The translations under genes were made by a program, and so were the position numbers. The notes below the pieces were generated by a model. The model made no database searches. It was not told where the DNA came from and saw only the letters and a program-made list of their open reading frames with translations. Of a DNA stretch of 64,000 nucleotides, positions 59,506 to 64,000 are shown in pieces. This DNA comes from an uncultured Bacteroidales bacterium (lineage in GTDB: Bacteria > Bacteroidota > Bacteroidia > Bacteroidales > UBA1715), in assembly GCA_937892155.1 (NCBI GenBank), contig CALAUG010000030.1, positions 1 through 64,000 of the forward strand, given 5' to 3'. How positions within the stretch are numbered: position 1 is the first letter of the stretch; every line of letters starts with the position of its first letter.

Positions 59506-62052
59506 ATGGTAGAACAAAAAACGTATTCGTACGAAGAAGCTCTTGAAAGTACGAAAAAGTATTTCAAAGGCGATGAACTGGCGGCAACTGTATGGTTGAA
59601 CAAATACGCTTTGAAAGATTCATTCGGAAACATTTACGAAAAGAATCCAGACGATATGCATCATCGTCTTGCAAGCGAGTTGGCCCGCATCGATAGTAAT
59701 TATCCAGAACCAATGTCGGAACAACAGTTCTTCGACTTGATGAAAGACTTCAAGTATATTGTTCCACAGGGAAGCCCAATGGCTGGTATGGGTAACAATT
59801 TCCAAATTTCATCGTTGTCAAACTGCTTCGTGATTGGTCAAAGTCAAGCTGCCGATTCCTACGGAGGCATTATGCGTACCGACGAGGAACAAGTTCAATT
59901 AATGAAACGCCGTGGTGGTGTCGGACACGATTTGTCGCACCTTCGTCCTGCCGGTTCTCCTGTTAACAATAGTGCATTAACATCAACTGGTGTTGTTTCA
60001 TTCATGGAACGTTATTCAAATTCAACGCGCGAAGTTGCCCAAGATGGCCGTCGTGGTGCATTAATGCTGAGTATTTCCATAAAACATCCAGATTCGGAAA
60101 AATTTATCGATGCGAAATTGGAACAAGGTAAAATTACCGGTGCGAATATTTCAGTCCGTATTGACGATGAATTTATGAATGCCGTAAAAGAAGGCACTAC
60201 TTACGTTCAGAAATATCCTATTGATTCGGACAAACCGACGTTTACACGCGAAATTGATGCTCGCCAATTGTGGAACAAAATCGTTCACAATGCATGGAAG
60301 TCAGCAGAACCAGGAATTCTATTTTGGGACACAATCCATCGCGAGGCAATTCCAGACTGCTACGCCGACAAAGGATTTTTGACTGTTTCGACTAACCCTT
60401 GTGGTGAAATTCCACTTTGTCCATACGATAGTTGCCGTTTGTTGGCAATCAACTTATACGGATATGTGGAAAATCCGTTCACCCCACAGGCATCTTTTAA
60501 CTTCGAAAAATTCAAAGAGCATGCAAAATACGCTCAACGAATGATGGATAACATCATTGACATGGAACTTGAAAAAATCGATGCGATTTTGGCTAAAATC
60601 AATTCCGATCCTGAAAGTTTCGACATCAAACGCGTTGAGAAAGAGTTGTGGATGAAAATTAAGCAAAAAGCTGTTGACGGTCGTCGTACTGGTATTGGCA
60701 TTACTGCCGAAGGCGATATGTTGGCTGCTCTTGGTTATCGTTATGGTTCGCCTGAAGCAATCGCATTTTCTACGAAAGTTCACAAAACTCTTACTCTTGA
60801 AGTATATCGCGCTTCTATGGAAATGGCAAAACTTCGTGGACCATTCCAAGTATTTAGTGCAGAAAAAGAAAAGGATAATCCGTTCTTGCTTCGTATTAAG
60901 GCTGAAGATGAACAATTGTACAACGACATTATGGCTTACGGAAGACGTAACATTTCAATGTTGACAATCGCACCAACTGGTTCAACAAGTTTGTTGACTC
61001 AAACAACTTCTGGTATCGAACCATTGTTTATGCCGGTTTACACTCGTCGTAGAAAAGTTAATCCTAACGACAAATCTGTAAAAGTTGCCTTTACAGACGA
61101 GAAAGGTGATGCTTTCGAAGAATATCGCGTATTCCACCATAAATTCCTTACTTGGTTGGAAATCAATGGTTACGATGTAGAAGAAGTAAAGAATTGTCCA
61201 CAGAAGGAACTTGATGAAATTCTTGAAAAATCTCCATACCATAACGCAACTGCCAACGATGTTGACTGGTTGGGAAAAGTAACAATGCAGGGTGATATCC
61301 AGAAATGGGTTGACCACTCTATCAGCGTTACAATCAATCTTCCAAGTACAGCAACGGAAGAACTTGTTGGTGAATTGTATTTGAAAGCATGGGAAGTTGG
61401 TTGTAAAGGTGTTACGGTTTACCGTGATGGTTGCCGTACAGGTGTATTGGTTTCCGAATCAACAAAAGACAGTCAACATCAATGTACTTGCTCTGGTTAC
61501 ATCCCACCAGAAAGACCGGAAACTTTGGATGCCGATGTCGTCCGCTTCCGTAATGGTGAAGAATGCTGGATTGCCGTTGTTGGTCTAATGGAAGGTCAAC
61601 CATACGAGATATTCACTGGTAAAGTTGACGAAGATGTGCTTCCTATTCCAAAATCAATCAAGAAAGGACGCATTATTAAAGTAAAAGTTAAATCTACTGG
61701 CCGTTCACGCTACGATTTCGAATATACCGACAAACAAGGTTATCCGGTTCGTTTCTATGGCTTGAACCGTATGTTCAACGAAGAATTTTGGAACTATGCA
61801 AAATTGATTTCTGGTATTCTTCGTCACCGCATGCCAATTGAAACAATCGTTAGTTTGATAGGTTCCCTACACGTTGAAGAAGACTCTATCAACACATGGA
61901 AAAACGGTATTGAACGCGCTTTGAAGAAATATATTCCAGACGGAACGAAGGTTACTTCTGGTAAGAAATGCGAGGCTTGTGGAAGTTCTAATTTGATATA
62001 TCAGGAAGGCTGCTTGATTTGTAAAGATTGCGGTTCAAGTAAGTGCGGATGA
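59506..62052 (+). CDS. nrdJ: Adenosylcobalamin-dependent ribonucleotide reductase (class II)
   Basis: 848 residues. Makes deoxyribonucleotides in any oxygen condition using B12. Ten-strand barrel motifs: SSLSNCFVIGQ (the first redox Cys), MKRRGGVGHDLSHLRP, STNPCGEIPLCPYDSCRL (the radical Cys and Glu), APTGSTSLLTQTTSGIEPLF and KGVTVYRDGCRTGVL. The C-terminus is a four-Cys zinc-ribbon-like tail (CEACGS, then CLICKDCGSSKCG), as in many class II enzymes where it delivers electrons. Complete. It has a 338-nt upstream region with stem-loops and a perfect terminator at 62081. Confidence 0.95.
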   Translation: MVEQKTYSYEEALESTKKYFKGDELAATVWLNKYALKDSFGNIYEKNPDDMHHRLASELARIDSNYPEPMSEQQFFDLMKDFKYIVPQGSPMAGMGNNFQISSLSNCFVIGQSQAADSYGGIMRTDEEQVQLMKRRGGVGHDLSHLRPAGSPVNNSALTSTGVVSFMERYSNSTREVAQDGRRGALMLSISIKHPDSEKFIDAKLEQGKITGANISVRIDDEFMNAVKEGTTYVQKYPIDSDKPTFTREIDARQLWNKIVHNAWKSAEPGILFWDTIHREAIPDCYADKGFLTVSTNPCGEIPLCPYDSCRLLAINLYGYVENPFTPQASFNFEKFKEHAKYAQRMMDNIIDMELEKIDAILAKINSDPESFDIKRVEKELWMKIKQKAVDGRRTGIGITAEGDMLAALGYRYGSPEAIAFSTKVHKTLTLEVYRASMEMAKLRGPFQVFSAEKEKDNPFLLRIKAEDEQLYNDIMAYGRRNISMLTIAPTGSTSLLTQTTSGIEPLFMPVYTRRRKVNPNDKSVKVAFTDEKGDAFEEYRVFHHKFLTWLEINGYDVEEVKNCPQKELDEILEKSPYHNATANDVDWLGKVTMQGDIQKWVDHSISVTINLPSTATEELVGELYLKAWEVGCKGVTVYRDGCRTGVLVSESTKDSQHQCTCSGYIPPERPETLDADVVRFRNGEECWIAVVGLMEGQPYEIFTGKVDEDVLPIPKSIKKGRIIKVKVKSTGRSRYDFEYTDKQGYPVRFYGLNRMFNEEFWNYAKLISGILRHRMPIETIVSLIGSLHVEEDSINTWKNGIERALKKYIPDGTKVTSGKKCEACGSSNLIYQEGCLICKDCGSSKCG

Positions 62053-62080
62053 TAGAAATTTAGTTTATGTGTGAATGTAA

Positions 62081-62113
62081 AAAAAGAGACAATGTATATT
62101 GTCTCTTTTTTTT
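62081..62113 (+). terminator. Terminator of nrdJ
   Basis: Perfect 13-bp stem AAAAAGAGACAAT (62081-62093) and ATTGTCTCTTTTT (62098-62110), loop GTAT, followed by more T. Confidence 0.9.
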
Positions 62114-62116
62114 ATT

Positions 62117-62124
62117 TACATTTG
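62117..62124 (+). promoter_or_regulatory. -7 element of the ACT-domain gene
   Basis: Exact TACATTTG, 21 nt before ATG 62146. The -33 region falls in the nrdJ terminator hairpin (ATTG at 62098-62101, 15-nt spacer, or AATG at 62091-62094, 22-nt spacer). Terminator and promoter therefore overlap. Confidence 0.5.
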
Positions 62125-62145
62125 AATAAAATAAAAAGTAATAGT

Positions 62146-62553
62146 ATGGTTGTAAAACAGCTTTCGGTTTTCTTGGAAAATAAACCAAACTCTTTAAATA
62201 AGATGTTGCAGGTTTTGACAGACAATGGCATTAATATGTCTGCCTTTTGTATTGCTGACTCTGTCGATTACGGAATTGTCCGTTTTTGTGTCAGTTGTCC
62301 CGAAACGGCATATAATATTCTTAAAGAGAACAATTATTCTGTACGTATAACCGACGTGGTTTGCTTGGAGGTTCCACACGAAGCGGGAGGTTTGCAGAAA
62401 GCAATCAGAATTATTTCTGAGAATGGAATCAATCTTGAATACATGTACGCTTTTGCCGATGGTGGAGCTGCTAAGGTTGTCATTCGTAGCGATTCTACGG
62501 AACGTTTGATAGAAATTGCACAAGCAAATAATTTAATTTTGGTTGAAATTTAA
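62146..62553 (+). CDS. Small two-ACT-domain protein
   Basis: 135 residues. Two ACT modules: VKQLSVFLENKPNSLNKMLQ with VLTDNGINMSAFCIAD, and LEVPHEAGGLQKAIRIISEN with GINLEYMYAF. ACT pairs bind amino acids and control enzymes of their metabolism; stand-alone ACT proteins of this type are common in Bacteroidota next to phenylacetate-CoA ligase genes, but here the neighbours are nrdJ and rpoN. The open frame from 62071 runs through the terminator, so ATG 62146 is chosen. Ligand unknown. Confidence 0.87.
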   Translation: MVVKQLSVFLENKPNSLNKMLQVLTDNGINMSAFCIADSVDYGIVRFCVSCPETAYNILKENNYSVRITDVVCLEVPHEAGGLQKAIRIISENGINLEYMYAFADGGAAKVVIRSDSTERLIEIAQANNLILVEI

Positions 62554-62565
62554 CATTGTTCTCGT

Positions 62566-64000
62566 ATGCTGGATCAGAAATTACAACAAAAACAACAGCA
62601 GAAATTATCACCGCAACAGATTCAAGTAATTAAGATGCTTGAAATCCCTACGATGGAACTTGATACTCGTATAAAAGAGGAAATCGAGGCTAATCCTGCG
62701 TTGGAAGTTGATATTGATGACGATGATAACGAGGAACAAGAAAAGATTGAATCGGAGGATGATGCGCCCGGAGAATCGGATAATGATTCCGAAATGGACG
62801 ATGAAAATTCCGATGAGGAAAAGAACGATGAGTTTGATATAGATGACTATTTCAACGAAGACGAATATACCAATTACAAAGAATCTGTAAATAATACTTC
62901 ACCTGACCAAGATGATACGAAAGAAATACCGTTTTCTGCGGGAAATTCCTTTCAAGAAAATATCAAATCGCAACTGGGTCTTTTGAACTTGTCCGAAGAC
63001 GATATGGTTCTTGCCGATTTCTTGATTGGCAATATTGACGAAGATGGTTATTTACGCCGCGATTTGGAGAGTGTTTCCGACGACATTTTGTTATTGCAGA
63101 ACATATCTGCATCTGTGGAGGATTTACGACGAATACTACGTGCAATTCAGACACTTGATCCTGCGGGCATTGGTGCAACTTCGTTACAGGAATGTCTGCT
63201 GCTGCAAATAGATCGTCTCCAAAAAACACCTGAATCTCTTACAGCACGCGCTGTTATAAAGGACTACTACGAGGAATTCACAAAAAAGCACTACGATAAA
63301 ATCCAGCAGGCATTGGAAATTGAGGAAGAGGATTTGAAGGCTGCAATAGATATCATAGTAAAATTGAATCCAAAGCCTGGTAATGGTTCTGTTGATGCGT
63401 ATGCAAAAACATTTAACCAGGCAATCATACCGGATTTTAATTTGGAAAATATTAATGGGGAAATGGTTCTGTCAATCAATTCCCGAAACATACCAAATTT
63501 AAAGGTTAGCAAGACATACGTGAGTATGTTGCAGGAGTACAAACCAACACAAAACAGCAATTCTAAAGAGCGCGAAGCATTTGATTTTATTAAACAAAAG
63601 CTCGATTCTGCCAAGTGGTTTATTGAGGCAATAAAACAGCGTAACAACACGTTGCTGTCCACTATGCAGGTAATATTTGATTATCAGAAGGAGTTCTTTA
63701 TGAGTGGCGATGAATCAAAATTAAAGCCAATGATTTTGAAAGATATTGCAGACAAAACTGGATTGGATATATCAACAGTATCGCGTGTTGCCAATAGTAA
63801 ACATATTCAAACGCCGTATGGGGTTTATTCTTTGAAATATTTTTTCTCAGAAGGTTTACAGACAGAATCTGGAGAGGAAGCATCATCACGACAGATAAAG
63901 CAAATTTTACAGGATACGATTGCCGAGGAAGATAAACGTAAGCCTTATACCGACGAACAGTTGGCAGATGTACTTAAGTCAAAAGGTTTTATTATCGCAC
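62566..64000 (+). CDS. rpoN: RNA polymerase sigma-54 factor (3' end beyond the window)
   Basis: 478 codons visible from ATG 62566; the frame is open to the right edge. Region I is MLDQKLQQKQQQKLSPQQIQ (Gln-rich activator-response part) with IKMLEIPTMELDTRI. An acidic region II follows (about residues 50-130, mostly Asp/Glu). Then comes the core-binding domain (NIDEDGYLRRDL, LDPAGIGATSLQECLLLQ) and the HTH ADKTGLDISTVSRVANSKHI with TPYGVYSLKYFFSEG. The C-terminal RpoN box lies just outside. It directs polymerase to -24/-12 promoters that need an enhancer-binding ATPase. Confidence 0.95.
   Translation, partial: MLDQKLQQKQQQKLSPQQIQVIKMLEIPTMELDTRIKEEIEANPALEVDIDDDDNEEQEKIESEDDAPGESDNDSEMDDENSDEEKNDEFDIDDYFNEDEYTNYKESVNNTSPDQDDTKEIPFSAGNSFQENIKSQLGLLNLSEDDMVLADFLIGNIDEDGYLRRDLESVSDDILLLQNISASVEDLRRILRAIQTLDPAGIGATSLQECLLLQIDRLQKTPESLTARAVIKDYYEEFTKKHYDKIQQALEIEEEDLKAAIDIIVKLNPKPGNGSVDAYAKTFNQAIIPDFNLENINGEMVLSINSRNIPNLKVSKTYVSMLQEYKPTQNSNSKEREAFDFIKQKLDSAKWFIEAIKQRNNTLLSTMQVIFDYQKEFFMSGDESKLKPMILKDIADKTGLDISTVSRVANSKHIQTPYGVYSLKYFFSEGLQTESGEEASSRQIKQILQDTIAEEDKRKPYTDEQLADVLKSKGFIIA

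Noticed and set aside
60454..60915. 153-codon minus-strand open frame inside nrdJ
   Set aside because: Fully antisense to conserved nrdJ coding sequence; the translation is rich in Cys, Phe and His and has no domain pattern. A shadow of the codon bias of nrdJ.

Overview
The window looks like a chromosomal piece of an AT-rich member of the Bacteroidales (phylum Bacteroidota), probably a glycan-degrading or gut/rumen-type anaerobe. The reasons are a SusD/RagB lipoprotein, two secreted glycosidases with type IX secretion (Por) C-terminal sorting domains, a short 78-residue AtpC, SPOR proteins, a class II (B12-dependent) ribonucleotide reductase, and many copies of the Bacteroidota promoter pattern TTTG - about 19 nt - TAnnTTTG in front of genes. 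No phage, insertion sequence, rRNA or CRISPR array was seen. The left edge cuts an unidentified gene and the right edge cuts rpoN.

Layout. 1-7019 (+): a surface-polysaccharide cargo cassette (two GT2 glycosyltransferases, a GT-D-like protein, a Wzy-like polymerase, a Wzx flippase and a WbsX/GH99-like protein), richer in G/C by eye than what follows. 7290-12499 (+): the export chassis, Wza-like lipoprotein, Wzc-like tyrosine autokinase and a WbpM/CapD-like nucleotide-sugar dehydratase, closed by a bidirectional terminator. 12654-14291 (-): GT4 glycosyltransferase and folK. 14348-23720 (+): sppA, lpxK, a small HAD protein, priA, an LtaS-like sulfatase-fold membrane enzyme, an OmpA-type lipoprotein and a methyltransferase. 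23728-26574 (-): a TrmH-family methyltransferase, a small secreted protein and dxs. 26721-29902 (+): an orphan SusD with a companion lipoprotein, then ribF. 29897-30934 (-) and 30998-31741 (+): a MurG-like glycosyltransferase divergent from kdsB. 31736-38363 (-): CNNM/CBS protein, recJ, a nucleotidyltransferase, two SPOR proteins (one fused to a beta-barrel), a tiny HigA-N-terminus-like gene and a DUF4380-like protein.

38530-44350 (+): a strongly expressed-looking outer membrane protein, then a tyrosine-codon-rich leader peptide with a textbook attenuator in front of pheA - tyrA - DAHP synthase/chorismate mutase, then a CAP-domain protein and rnhB. 44568-44864: an orphan HTH protein. 45012-50645 (-): two tandem paralogous GH8 enzymes. 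50728-54732 (-): a shortened oligopeptide-binding-like lipoprotein, an IPExxxVDY-like protein, an alpha/beta hydrolase, and atpD-atpC separate from other ATP synthase genes. 54926-57417 (-): a secreted EEP nuclease and a beta-helix lipoprotein. 57593-59167 (+): a tandem SiaB-SiaB kinase fused in one chain, SiaC, and tRNA-Arg(CCU). 59506-64000 (+): nrdJ with a long structured leader, an ACT-domain protein, and the start of rpoN.

The most noteworthy items are the Tyr attenuator (39231-39349), the double-SiaB/SiaC module without SiaA or SiaD (57593-59091), the SusD pair without SusC (26721-28864), the barrel-SPOR fusion (35436-36608), the 51-codon HigA-like mini gene (37299-37454) and the nested stem-loops in the nrdJ leader (59322-59375). 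All function calls rest on reading motifs and architecture; no database search was run.
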